Assembly (NCBI GenBank): GCA_002410925.1
Contig: DHPR01000018.1
Location: 1-30,874, forward strand
DNA: 30,874 nucleotides
Direction: 5' to 3'
DNA from: UBA5359 sp002410925 [NCBI: bacterium UBP13_UBA5359]
GTDB lineage: Bacteria; UBP13; UBA5359
Part shown: positions 1 through 7,662 of the stretch, one piece after another
Numbering within the stretch: position 1 is the first letter of the stretch
Layout: each line of letters starts with the position of its first letter
Position numbers and translations under genes: made by a program
Notes under the pieces: model-generated
The model's input: only the letters and a program-made list of their open reading frames with translations
Told to the model about the DNA's origin: nothing
Database searches by the model: none

Positions 1-208
1 CCGCCCCTTTTAGCATGGCCACCACATCGGTTCCCAGAAAGGGTTCATACAGATACAGCCCGGACGGCTCCAGGGTCCTCCTGACCAGAGCAGCCGTGTC
101 ATGCTCCTGTAGCGCTAATTCCGGATTGCGATGAATGGCATGCCTTATATCTACAATCTGTGGTAGTAATTCTTCAATTAAAGAGATAAGCGCTTGATAG
201 TAATTCAT
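1..208 (-). CDS. M20-family amidohydrolase/peptidase, N-terminal part (cut by window edge)
   Basis: Reading from an ATG at 208 towards the window edge gives 69 codons beginning MNYYQALISLIEELLPQI. They contain RHAIHRNPEL followed by a Glu a few residues later. This is the N-terminal signature of M20D amidohydrolases (IAA-amino acid hydrolase, hippurate hydrolase and N-acyl-amino-acid deacetylase type), cytoplasmic metal enzymes that cleave N-acyl or peptide bonds. The metal-binding and catalytic region lies outside the window, so the substrate cannot be told. A GGGAAG stretch just upstream is a modest ribosome binding site. An 8-bp inverted repeat (225-251) lies in the leader. Confidence 0.8.
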   Translation of the reverse strand, partial: MNYYQALISLIEELLPQIVDIRHAIHRNPELALQEHDTAALVRRTLEPSGLYLYEPFLGTDVVAMLKGA

Positions 209-224
209 TAGACTTCCCGAGTAA

Positions 225-251
225 ATAATGGCTGTTTCGTTCGGCCATTAT
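225..251. repeat. 8-bp inverted repeat upstream of the amidohydrolase gene
   Basis: ATAATGGC at 225-232 and GCCATTAT at 244-251 are perfect inverted repeats with an 11-base spacer. The pair lies 17 bases upstream of the amidohydrolase start codon. It could be an operator or a leader hairpin. No function is shown. Confidence 0.4.
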
Positions 252-274
252 GATGTACGTTTAATGTAACTTCT

Positions 275-314
275 AAAAAAAGAAAAAGAAGGGTTTCAAG
301 AAAACCCGAAACCC
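275..314 (-). terminator. Intrinsic terminator after tRNA-His
   Basis: On the minus strand GGGTTTC (314-308) pairs with GAAACCC (297-291). A T-rich tract (TTCTTTTTCTTTTTTT) follows at about 290-275. It lies 13 bases past the encoded CCA of tRNA-His, as expected for a rho-independent terminator of a single-tRNA transcript. Confidence 0.8.
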
Positions 315-326
315 GCTTAAAATCTA

Positions 327-404
327 TGGGGTGAGTGACGGGAATTGAACCCGCAACCTCTGGAGCCACAGTCCAGCGCTCTAACCGATTGAGCTACACC
401 CACC
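327..404 (-). tRNA. tRNA-His (anticodon GTG)
   Basis: The minus strand folds as a cloverleaf. The acceptor 5' strand GTGGGTG (403-397) pairs with CACTCAC (337-331). The anticodon stem CTGGA/TCCAG encloses loop CTGTGGC with anticodon GTG, and the T arm is GCGGGTTCAATTCCCGT. A G at 404 (the -1 position) faces the discriminator C at 330, the identity pair typical of bacterial tRNA-His. CCA is encoded at 329-327. It has its own promoter and terminator. Confidence 0.96.
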
Positions 405-433
405 ATGTTCATTTATGTCACCACGCAAATGAT

Positions 434-462
434 ATTATATCCCAGCCACGACAAAGAATCAA
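434..462 (-). promoter_or_regulatory. SigmaA promoter of tRNA-His
   Basis: TTGATT (462-457), a 17-base spacer and a perfect TATAAT (439-434) lie on the minus strand, about 30 bases before the tRNA 5' end. Spacing and hexamers fit a housekeeping promoter. Confidence 0.8.
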
Positions 463-480
463 CGCACCCTCAGGAAATTT

Positions 481-1659
481 TTATTCCTGTCCTATCTGCC
501 TGACGTCGATGAATACGCCCTTCTCTGCAGACTCCTTAGCGGCCAGGCAGGCATAAGCACTCATAATACCAGCCTCGATAGGTGTTTGCGATGCATTCTT
601 ACCCTTTATCAGACCGATAAAGTCATAAGCCAATCTCAGATCGCCGCCGAAGTGAGCAGCGCCCTCGCCCGCTTTAACGGTATCGCTGAAGGGAGCATGA
701 TGCCGAACTCTATTGATCTCATTCTTATACCAGTCAAAGCTGATGGTGCCCTTATAGCCGCTGACAACGGCTCCCCTGGCGCCTGCATCACGACGTGTAT
801 AGAATACCTGAGTGTAAACACCCTTGGCGCCGTTGGCAAATTCCAGCAGAGCGCTGGAGGAATCTTCGTTCATGCCTCCTTCGGGAGAGCCGCAATCACG
901 GCTGAAGAGACAGGGGTGATCCTCAAGGGTGCCGCCGGAAAAGTTGCGTTTGCGGTTTGCCGGGCTCTCAAGACAGGATTCTGCTTCATCACATTCCGAA
1001 CACCTCAGCCCTGCGGGCTTATCCCCACCAAAGATACGCCCGAAAGAGGCCATAGCCGCTACTCGCAACACCGGTGAATCCATCAGGTAGCTCATATAGT
1101 CGAAATCATGGGTAGCCTTCTGCAGAAAGAGTCCCTGTGTGGAATCAAAATCACGATAGAAATAATCAAAATAAGTAGTGCCGTAGGGAACATAATTAAC
1201 GCTCATGATATGCTCCGGATTTCCCACCGCACCTTCGGCGATATACTGCCGGGTAAGGGTGCAAAGCGGGGATACCCTTAACGGGAAGCTTACCACCACC
1301 TGGCATCTGGAATTCTCAAAGGCTCTCTCCAGCGCTATGGCCTGCTCCATGGAGGTAGCTACCGGTTTTTCCAGAAAGAGGGGTAAATCATATCTGGCCG
1401 CTTCTATAGCAAAGGGAGTATGCAGGCCGCATCTGGTGCCTATGACCAGCGCATCCGGATTAGCCCGGCGCACCAGCTCATCTACCGACTCGTAGAAGAC
1501 CACATCCGTTCTGTCATCCTCAGATAACCTGGAACGCGCAGTCTCTTCATTGGGATCAACAACACCGACTACTTTGAGATCCGGTTCCACCTTCCGCAGA
1601 GCATTGTTGATAACGCTGCTGACACGCCCGCCATGCCCTATAACACCAAGCTTAATCAT
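481..1659 (-). CDS. Gfo/Idh/MocA-family NAD(P)-dependent oxidoreductase with a cysteine cluster
   Basis: This is a 392-aa cytoplasmic oxidoreductase. Residues 1-120 form a Rossmann fold: the GVIGHGGR loop near the N-terminus, VVDPNEE after beta-2, and EKP (97-99) holding the usual catalytic-site Lys98. The C-terminal substrate domain has KATHDFDY, with His184 at the usual catalytic position. Five cysteines (220, 223, 229, 250, 256) form an insert resembling a zinc or metal site found in a subset of this family. Substrates of the family are mostly sugars, inositols and related polyols. The specific substrate is not predictable here. I chose ATG 1659 because GGGGGA lies about 10 bases upstream. 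An in-frame TTG at 1680 is less likely. The gene stands alone between tRNA-His and cstA. Confidence 0.85.
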   Translation of the reverse strand: MIKLGVIGHGGRVSSVINNALRKVEPDLKVVGVVDPNEETARSRLSEDDRTDVVFYESVDELVRRANPDALVIGTRCGLHTPFAIEAARYDLPLFLEKPVATSMEQAIALERAFENSRCQVVVSFPLRVSPLCTLTRQYIAEGAVGNPEHIMSVNYVPYGTTYFDYFYRDFDSTQGLFLQKATHDFDYMSYLMDSPVLRVAAMASFGRIFGGDKPAGLRCSECDEAESCLESPANRKRNFSGGTLEDHPCLFSRDCGSPEGGMNEDSSSALLEFANGAKGVYTQVFYTRRDAGARGAVVSGYKGTISFDWYKNEINRVRHHAPFSDTVKAGEGAAHFGGDLRLAYDFIGLIKGKNASQTPIEAGIMSAYACLAAKESAEKGVFIDVRQIGQE

Positions 1660-1933
1660 TATTTCTCTTCCCCCTGCCAAGCATATTTAAGCCAAGCTTA
1701 TCACTGGTTACGCTATTAGGAAATAAGAGTACCTCTTGCCACAATATGGCACCACTCTAATTTAACAGAAGAGACACCGTATTGCAAGACAACTTCTTGC
1801 CAATTTTAGAATCTTTAAAAAGGGAAATCCCTTTGCAGGATAGAAGTTAATAATCGGGTAAAGAGAATATAGAACCCTGTTTCTGCTTTCTGTCTACCTG
1901 TAATAATTACCCACCTTTTTAGGAGGAACTATC
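1660..1933. other. Divergent intergenic region with a short inverted repeat
   Basis: This 274-base stretch lies between the oxidoreductase and cstA and should hold both promoters. CAAGA (1785-1789) and TCTTG (1795-1799) form an inverted repeat, extended by TTG and CAA on the outside with one bulged base. TGCCA (1737-1741) and TGGCA (1747-1751) form another. I find no confident -35/-10 pair and no coding potential. Confidence 0.4.
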
Positions 1934-3691
1934 ATGCAGATAAATATAGCTGCACCTTTGCTGCTTGGACTTATCATTTTTTTCCTGGGATATAAGTATT
2001 ACGGACGTCTTCTTTCAGGTATTTTCGGTGAGAATGACGGCAACATAACTCCGGCCGTGGAATTAAAGGATGATGTAGATTATGTGCCTACTCCTCTCGG
2101 AGTAGCCTTCTCCCACCATTTCGCCTCCATTGCCGGCGCTGGACCTATCATAGGGCCGGTTGCAGCCCTGATTTTCGGCTATGCTCCCGTCTGGGGCTGG
2201 ATCATACTAGGAACCGTCTTCTTTGGTGCTGTACATGATTATACAGCGTTGTTTGTCAGTATGAGAGAAAAGGGTAGGTCGGTAGCCGATGTCGCCAACA
2301 GCTATCTGGGCAGATTCGGTTTCTTCCTCTTTATCTCCTTTACCATCATTATGATAGTTCTGGTCACCTCAGCCTTTTTGGGGCTAACGGCCGTTTCCTT
2401 GACGTCAATGGTGCCGCTGAAGCACATTGCCGCCAATGGTGCTCCCGGTCTGCTCAAAACCGCTTCCGTCAATGGAGTACCCTCAGCTAAGATAGGAGGC
2501 ATCGCCTCAACCTCAGTAATAATTATCACCTTCTTTGCACCCCTTATCGGCTGGCTTCTCTATATCAAAAAAATCAAAGTCTGGATAGCCTCGATTACAG
2601 CCATAATCATATGCACCCTTTCCATAATAACAGGACTCATATTCCCCCTCTCGCTCGATCCGCAGCTATGGATGTTTATCCTGTCGGTTTATGTGGTCAT
2701 CGCTGCCGGAGTGCCTGTGTGGCTGATACTTCAACCGCGTGATTTCATGAACTCTTTTATCCTATATATAGGTATAGCCATGCTGCTGCTGGGAGTAATC
2801 GGAGGCGGTTTCGGCGGCCTGACTCTTCACGCGCCGGCCTTCAATCTGGCCAGGGGCAATGCTGAGCTAGGGCTTATCTGGCCCTTTCTCTTTATTACCG
2901 TAGCCTGCGGTGCCATCTCCGGATTTCATGCTCTGGTGGCCGGCGGCACCGTCTCCAAACAGGCAGAACGCGAATCACATGCCCGCAAGATAGGCTTTGG
3001 AGCCATGATACTGGAAGGCATAATGGCTCTGGTCGTGCTGATGACCATTGCCGGGGGCTTGAAATTCGATGCCTATATGAACATAGTCTATCCTCTGCAG
3101 GGAAAGAGCAATCCCATCCTGGCCTTTGCCCTGGCCATGGGAACATTATTGCACAATGCCGTCAGGATGCCGATAGCACTGGGTACCGTTTTCGGCATCC
3201 TGATGGTGGAAGGCTTCGTTATCACTACACTGGACACGGCCGTCAGGCTTAACCGATATCTCTTTGAGGAATTATGGGCCATACTCTTCACCAGAGTGCC
3301 TCGCATCATGAAATCCTACTTATTCAATTCTCTGCTGTCCGCAGCACTGATGCTATGGTTGGCCAAGACCAACGCCTTCATGGTTATATGGCCGATATTC
3401 GGTACCGCCAATCAGCTTCTGGCCGCACTGACCCTGATAGCCGTATCCGTCTGGCTGGCATATCGCGGCAAGCCGACCTTGATAACGCTTATTCCTGCTG
3501 CCTTCATGATGATTACCACGCTGGCATCCCTCTACATGCTGCTGGTCGATAATTACTTACCGGCCCATAACAAGCCTTTGATAGCAGCCGACCTGTTATT
3601 GATGCTTCTCTCCATAGGGGTAGTTTACATTGCCGTCAAACGCCTGACCGGCATAGTCGTAAAGAGAAAGAAGGCCGTATCTGCCGCATAA
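1934..3691 (+). CDS. cstA: CstA-family carbon starvation protein (peptide or pyruvate transporter)
   Basis: This is a 585-aa polytopic inner-membrane protein with many hydrophobic helices. It carries the CstA signature GAGPIIGPVAALIFGYAPVW, closely followed by GAVHDY. The family imports peptides or pyruvate, and E. coli CstA is induced by carbon starvation. The length matches the shorter Firmicute-type CstA, against about 700 residues in E. coli, with a reduced C-terminal part ending in a Lys/Arg-rich tail. AGGAGG at 1921-1926, 7 bases before ATG, fixes the start. A small Cys-rich gene follows 39 bases downstream and is probably cotranscribed. The substrate (peptide or pyruvate) cannot be told from sequence. 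Confidence 0.92.
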   Translation: MQINIAAPLLLGLIIFFLGYKYYGRLLSGIFGENDGNITPAVELKDDVDYVPTPLGVAFSHHFASIAGAGPIIGPVAALIFGYAPVWGWIILGTVFFGAVHDYTALFVSMREKGRSVADVANSYLGRFGFFLFISFTIIMIVLVTSAFLGLTAVSLTSMVPLKHIAANGAPGLLKTASVNGVPSAKIGGIASTSVIIITFFAPLIGWLLYIKKIKVWIASITAIIICTLSIITGLIFPLSLDPQLWMFILSVYVVIAAGVPVWLILQPRDFMNSFILYIGIAMLLLGVIGGGFGGLTLHAPAFNLARGNAELGLIWPFLFITVACGAISGFHALVAGGTVSKQAERESHARKIGFGAMILEGIMALVVLMTIAGGLKFDAYMNIVYPLQGKSNPILAFALAMGTLLHNAVRMPIALGTVFGILMVEGFVITTLDTAVRLNRYLFEELWAILFTRVPRIMKSYLFNSLLSAALMLWLAKTNAFMVIWPIFGTANQLLAALTLIAVSVWLAYRGKPTLITLIPAAFMMITTLASLYMLLVDNYLPAHNKPLIAADLLLMLLSIGVVYIAVKRLTGIVVKRKKAVSAA

Positions 3692-3730
3692 TAAACAAAG
3701 AAGCCCTTGGTGACATCGAAGGAGGAAAAA

Positions 3731-3865
3731 ATGCCCTGCCCTAACATAGATAAGAATAAGAGCGGTTGCACCTGTACATCCACAAGTTGCCTGCGCCATG
3801 GCATCTGCTGTGCCTGCGTACGGTATCACCGAGAGAATGGAGGATTGCCGAGCTGCCTAAAGTAG
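3731..3865 (+). CDS. 44-aa cysteine-rich protein (DUF6485-like)
   Basis: This short gene has a strong GGAGG ribosome binding site (3721-3725) before ATG 3731. The product begins MPCPNIDKNKSGCTCTSTSC, continues LRHGICCACVRYHR and ends LPSCLK. It has eight cysteines in 44 residues, with CxC, CC and CxxC-like spacings. The pattern C-P-N, CxCT, C-x-RHG-x-CC-x-C-V-x-YHR, LPxCL matches small conserved proteins I recognise as the DUF6485 family, of unknown function. The cysteines suggest metal binding (inference). It follows cstA by 39 bases and converges with the DJ-1-like gene only 10 bases downstream. Confidence 0.8.
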   Translation: MPCPNIDKNKSGCTCTSTSCLRHGICCACVRYHRENGGLPSCLK

Positions 3866-3875
3866 AGCGTGCAGC

Positions 3876-4445
3876 TTACTCAGCTAATATGTCGGCAGCT
3901 ACTCTGCCGGCAATCTCTTTGCCGGCCAGCATCTCTGCCAGAACGAGGGAGAATTTCAGAGCCGCATCCACACCGGCGGCGGTTATGATTCTGCCGTCAA
4001 CCGTTACACTTTGCCCGGTATATCGCGTATCGGCAGGGAGATACTCCTCCATGCCGGGATAACAGGTGGCCTGCCTGCCCTTCAGCAACCCCATGGAAGC
4101 CAGAACTACAGCAGGAGCGGCGCAAATGGCTGCAATAAGTCCGTCTTCGGCCGCCGTTTTTATCAGGATTGACTTTACTGCAGCGGAAGCGGCCAAATTA
4201 GTTGCGCCCGGCATTCCTCCGGGCAATATTACGGCATCAGCTCTGTCGGCAAAATCAGCCAGCAGCATATCGGCCTGTATGGTAAGACCCCGCGCCCCGG
4301 TTACAGATGATTTATCAAGCCCCGCCACTATAACCTCCACATCTGCCCGCCGTAGAATATCTATCGGCGTAACGGCCTCTATCTCTTCAAAGCCATCTGC
4401 CAGAATTATCAAAGCTCTGTGCCGTGGATGGGACTCTGCATTCAT
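3876..4445 (-). CDS. DJ-1/PfpI-family protein, last gene of the his operon
   Basis: This is a 189-aa cytoplasmic protein of the DJ-1/ThiJ/PfpI superfamily. It has DGFEEIEA (residues 18-25) with the conserved Glu, [14 protein letters not shown] (71-84) and the nucleophile-elbow cysteine Cys108 in [11 protein letters not shown]. Family members act as glyoxalases or deglycases, chaperones or redox-sensing proteins. The reaction of this one is not predictable. ATG 4445 overlaps the hisF stop as ATGA, indicating translational coupling. A GTG at 4463 in the same frame is an alternative start giving 195 aa. The fold is related to class I glutamine amidotransferases, which is notable because hisH is missing nearby, but no glutaminase triad can be assigned. 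Confidence 0.85.
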   Translation of the reverse strand: MNAESHPRHRALIILADGFEEIEAVTPIDILRRADVEVIVAGLDKSSVTGARGLTIQADMLLADFADRADAVILPGGMPGATNLAASAAVKSILIKTAAEDGLIAAICAAPAVVLASMGLLKGRQATCYPGMEEYLPADTRYTGQSVTVDGRIITAAGVDAALKFSLVLAEMLAGKEIAGRVAADILAE

Positions 4446-5221
4446 TCTTCGCAATTTTGACACCTCATTTTCAATCCTGAAGCGGCCAATTCGGCCTTGA
4501 TCTCAGCAATGGAATACTCACCATAGTGCACAATGGAGGCCACCAGGGCGGCATCGGCCTTTCCTTCGTCCAGGACCTGACGCAAATGTTCTATGGTACC
4601 GGCGCCACCGGAAGCTATTACCGGAATGGAGACCGCCTGCGCCACCGCCGCCGTCAGGGGGATATCATAACCTGCTCTGGTGCCATCGCAATCCATGCTG
4701 GTAAGCAGAATCTCGCCCGCTCCCAGCTCTTCCACCCTTTTAGCCCAGTCTACAATATTCAGGCCGGTTGGAGTTCGGCCTCCATGCACATAGACCTCCC
4801 ACCCGCCGCCAGGCCTGGCTTTGGCATCTATAGCCACAACCACGCATTGCCGGCCAAACTGCTCCGCACTCTGCGCGATCAGCTCCGGCGTGGCCACGGC
4901 CGAGGTATTGAGACTGATCTTGTCGGCCCCGACATTCAATACCTGCCGTATGTCGTCCGTTGTGCGCAGCCCGCCGCCGACAGTGAAGGGTATGGATACC
5001 TGTTTCGCTGCAAGCCGCACCATATCCAGCGTAATATTCCTGGCATCGGAAGAGGCTGCAATATCCAGAAAGACCAGTTCATCGGCACCCTCTTTATCAT
5101 AGAAAGCGGCCAATTCCACCGGATCACCGGCATCCTTCAGGTTAACAAAATTAGTTCCTTTGACTACCCTGCCGGCATGAACATCCAGACAGGGAATTAT
5201 TCTCTTACCTGGTGTTTGCAT
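4442..5221 (-). CDS. hisF: Imidazole glycerol phosphate synthase, cyclase subunit HisF
   Basis: HisF is the (beta/alpha)8 cyclase that uses ammonia and PRFAR to form imidazole glycerol phosphate and AICAR in histidine synthesis. The 259-aa protein has the usual length. The catalytic aspartates are visible: Asp13 in IIPCLDV and Asp132 in VVAIDAK. Phosphate-binding loops appear as TVGGGLR, MDCDGT (176-181) and IASGGAG. GGAGGG lies upstream of ATG 5221. hisA ends 33 bases upstream, and the stop overlaps the DJ-1 gene start. Its glutaminase partner HisH is not encoded in this cluster. Confidence 0.97.
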   Translation of the reverse strand: MQTPGKRIIPCLDVHAGRVVKGTNFVNLKDAGDPVELAAFYDKEGADELVFLDIAASSDARNITLDMVRLAAKQVSIPFTVGGGLRTTDDIRQVLNVGADKISLNTSAVATPELIAQSAEQFGRQCVVVAIDAKARPGGGWEVYVHGGRTPTGLNIVDWAKRVEELGAGEILLTSMDCDGTRAGYDIPLTAAVAQAVSIPVIASGGAGTIEHLRQVLDEGKADAALVASIVHYGEYSIAEIKAELAASGLKMRCQNCEE

Positions 5222-5254
5222 TTTATCTTCATCCCTCCGAATCTAGACGACCCT

Positions 5255-5980
5255 CTAAACTACCTGACCGGCAGCTATAGCTTCCGGCAGCTTTATGGTT
5301 CCGTTATACAGAGCACGTCCGATAATGGCTCCCTCTATTCCTTTATTTTTCAGCCGGACTAAATTTTCGATATCCTGTAAGCTGCTCACACCACCGGATG
5401 CAACGACCGGCAAACCGCAGCTTTGAGCCAGCTCAGCTGTAGCTGCTACGTTAGGCCCGGACATAGCCCCATCACGGCTGATATCCGTATATATTATACG
5501 TCGGGCGCCTAAAGCAGCCATCCTTTTAGCCAGATTCACCGCAGATATTGTGGATTGCTCCAGCCACCCTTTGATAGCTACCTGCCCGTTTCGGGCATCT
5601 ATGCCCAAAACAAGCGCCTCTTTAAAAGAACCCAGCAATTCCGCCGCCAGACCTTCATTCAGAGCTACAGTGCCGATGATGGCCCTCTCCACTCCCAGAT
5701 CCAGCACCCGCTTAATATCATCAGCCGCTCTCAAACCTCCGCCCAGCTGCAAAGGCACATTTACGGCAGAAGCTATTCGTGCCACAGCATCCAGATTGAC
5801 CGGCTTGCCTTCTCTTGCCCCGTCCAAATCTACCAGATGGATACGTTCGGCACCCTCCGCTTCCCAGCGGCGAGCCATTTCAGCCGGGTCATCCCCATAA
5901 AGAGTCTTCTGTTCATAATCCCCTTGCATCAGGCGCACACAGCAACCGTCCAGCATATCTATAGCGGGAATGATAATCAT
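5255..5980 (-). CDS. hisA: ProFAR isomerase HisA
   Basis: HisA converts ProFAR to PRFAR by an Amadori rearrangement, the step before HisF. This 241-aa TIM barrel has the general-base Asp8 in IIIPAIDMLDG, the general-acid Asp128 in VLGIDAR, and phosphate loops LQLGGGLR and VVASGGVSS. TDISRDGAMSGPN is the usual loop 6 region. The start is ATG 5980, preceded by GAGGGAG. A 106-base gap separates it from hisB. hisH commonly occupies this place in his operons. The gap holds no remnant of it. Confidence 0.96.
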   Translation of the reverse strand: MIIIPAIDMLDGCCVRLMQGDYEQKTLYGDDPAEMARRWEAEGAERIHLVDLDGAREGKPVNLDAVARIASAVNVPLQLGGGLRAADDIKRVLDLGVERAIIGTVALNEGLAAELLGSFKEALVLGIDARNGQVAIKGWLEQSTISAVNLAKRMAALGARRIIYTDISRDGAMSGPNVAATAELAQSCGLPVVASGGVSSLQDIENLVRLKNKGIEGAIIGRALYNGTIKLPEAIAAGQVV

Positions 5981-6086
5981 CGGCAGCTCCCTCTATTACC
6001 ATATTATCCTCGGTTTGGGCTCCAGTATTTACATCTGGTATTTTATCCCAAAACATTAAATACAAATCATCGATTTTCTATATTCT

Positions 6087-6674
6087 CTACAACGAACCCT
6101 TGGTGGATGGTATATCGCTGTTTCTGGGATCCGGCTCTATCGCCTGTCTCAAGGCACGCCCAAAACCCTTGAAGGCAGCCTCTATTATATGATGTGCATT
6201 ACGGCCGTTCAGCTGCTTCAGATGTATGGTGGCAGCAGAATTGTTGGCCAGCGCCTGAAAGAATTCCTGAACCAGTTCGGTGTCGAAGTCTCCCACCTTG
6301 CGCCTTCGTATATCCAGATTATAGGCCAGGTAAGGGCGGCCGCTGAGATCGATAGCGGACATTACCAGGGCCTCATCCATAGGCAAAAGGCAGGAACCGT
6401 AACGCCTGATACCCCTCTTATCGCCAAGAGCTTTAGCTATGGCCTGTCCGATACAGATGCCTGTATCCTCGGTAAGATGATGAAAATCCACCTGCGTGTC
6501 GCCTGCAGCCCTGATTTCCATATCTATCAGGCTATGCCTGGACATCAAAGCCAGCATATGGTCCAGAAAGCCCACTGTGGTCGAAATATCGTATCTTCCC
6601 TCTCCGTCAAGCTTTATCCCGACAGTTACATCCGTCTCTCCGGTCTTGCGTTTTACCTCAGCTATTTTAGGCAC
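6087..6674 (-). CDS. hisB: Imidazoleglycerol-phosphate dehydratase HisB
   Basis: This manganese enzyme dehydrates imidazole glycerol phosphate to imidazole acetol phosphate. It is monofunctional (about 195 aa), without the phosphatase domain found in enterobacterial HisB. The two metal-binding repeats are visible as DFHHLTEDTG near residue 65 and NAHHIIEAAFK near 160, with GFLDHML near the N-terminus. Two GTG starts are possible. AAGGAGG (6690-6684) is 9 bases before GTG 6674 but only 3 before GTG 6680, so I chose 6674. The start overlaps the end of the HAD gene by 8 bases. Confidence 0.96.
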   Translation of the reverse strand: MPKIAEVKRKTGETDVTVGIKLDGEGRYDISTTVGFLDHMLALMSRHSLIDMEIRAAGDTQVDFHHLTEDTGICIGQAIAKALGDKRGIRRYGSCLLPMDEALVMSAIDLSGRPYLAYNLDIRRRKVGDFDTELVQEFFQALANNSAATIHLKQLNGRNAHHIIEAAFKGFGRALRQAIEPDPRNSDIPSTKGSL

Positions 6675-7662
6675 TATCACGTACCTCCTTCATCATGGCT
6701 AAAAAAGCATTGACATCATCGGCTATCAGATCGGCGCCCTCGGAACGGAAGAACTCTCTGTTGCCGTCGCCTGTGGGGCCGGTAAGAACAGCGCAAAACA
6801 GGCAGTTGCTTCTTCCACCGGCGCGATAATGCAGAACCGTACGCAGGTCGTCATAAGTATCGCCCACATATACGGCTCGCTTAGCTCCCAGGCGCTCCAT
6901 CATGACGCTGATTACCATTGGGTCCGGTTTTTTGCCATCCTCGGCAGTCATTATGCTCCTCTCCGGAAAGAGCCTCTCTGCATTCAGCAACCCCAGGCCG
7001 GCCTTCATTTCACCCTTGGTACGTCCCGTAATTATGCCCAGGCGGCAGCCTGTGCCGGCGGGCAAATCATTATTCAGCAATGGACGTTCCGTCCGTATCA
7101 AACCGGGACTGCTTATATACCTGGCATAACCGCCGTAAATCTCTTCGCAGAGGTCGGCGCCGGCATAGGTTTCCTGAAAGATTCGCGTTATCTCTTCCCT
7201 GCGCCAGGATAGCATTACTTTATCTGCCGTCGCCTTTGGAAGCTCCTCCAGAATAAAGGCTACTGCAGCATCCAATCCTTCCAGAGGAGAATTCTTTATG
7301 GCCGTGGTATAATCCTGCAATAAAGGCTTGAAAGAGAGCAGCCTATCGCGCTCCCGGCTGCCTGCCAGCGCCTCCTTGTAAAGAAAGAAGAGTATCGCGG
7401 CGCAGGTTAGATCCCAATCATCGTTGAAGCCTCCCGCCTTCTTGAAGAGCTCGGTATCCTCAACTTTCAGCAGGTTGCCGTCACTCCATCCTAAAACATG
7501 TTCCAGATAGAATCTGACCACGCTTATTATAGTCATACGGAAAGAGCCGCTGACATCTATGAGCACTCCGTCTACATCGAACAGCAGCGTATCCACGTCT
7601 GCTACAGAAAGATCCCGGCGACCTTCCACTCCGGTAAAGATCTTCATAAAATCATTGCTCAT
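6667..7662 (-). CDS. HAD-superfamily (subfamily IA) phosphatase in the his operon, candidate histidinol-phosphatase
   Basis: This 331-aa protein carries all four HAD motifs: LLFDVDGVLID with nucleophile Asp29 and Asp31, IITGRT with Thr212, KKPDP with Lys245, and VGDTYDDL with Asp268 and Asp271/272. The helical cap between motifs I and II is long (about 170 residues). It overlaps hisD by 4 bases (ATGA) and hisB by 8, so it is translated with the pathway genes. Related HAD-IA proteins occur next to or fused with histidine genes in archaea and cyanobacteria and have been suspected of hydrolysing histidinol phosphate. That role is inferred here from context. The domain assignment itself is firm. 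Confidence 0.88.
   Translation of the reverse strand: MSNDFMKIFTGVEGRRDLSVADVDTLLFDVDGVLIDVSGSFRMTIISVVRFYLEHVLGWSDGNLLKVEDTELFKKAGGFNDDWDLTCAAILFFLYKEALAGSRERDRLLSFKPLLQDYTTAIKNSPLEGLDAAVAFILEELPKATADKVMLSWRREEITRIFQETYAGADLCEEIYGGYARYISSPGLIRTERPLLNNDLPAGTGCRLGIITGRTKGEMKAGLGLLNAERLFPERSIMTAEDGKKPDPMVISVMMERLGAKRAVYVGDTYDDLRTVLHYRAGGRSNCLFCAVLTGPTGDGNREFFRSEGADLIADDVNAFLAMMKEVRDSA

Noticed and set aside
4526-5362. Long open frame on the plus strand opposite hisF
   Set aside because: It is antisense to a complete, motif-verified hisF, has no ribosome binding site and shows no family resemblance.
5981-6086. Possible hisH remnant between hisB and hisA
   Set aside because: The gap is only 106 bases, AT-rich, and shows no HisH-like motif in any frame.
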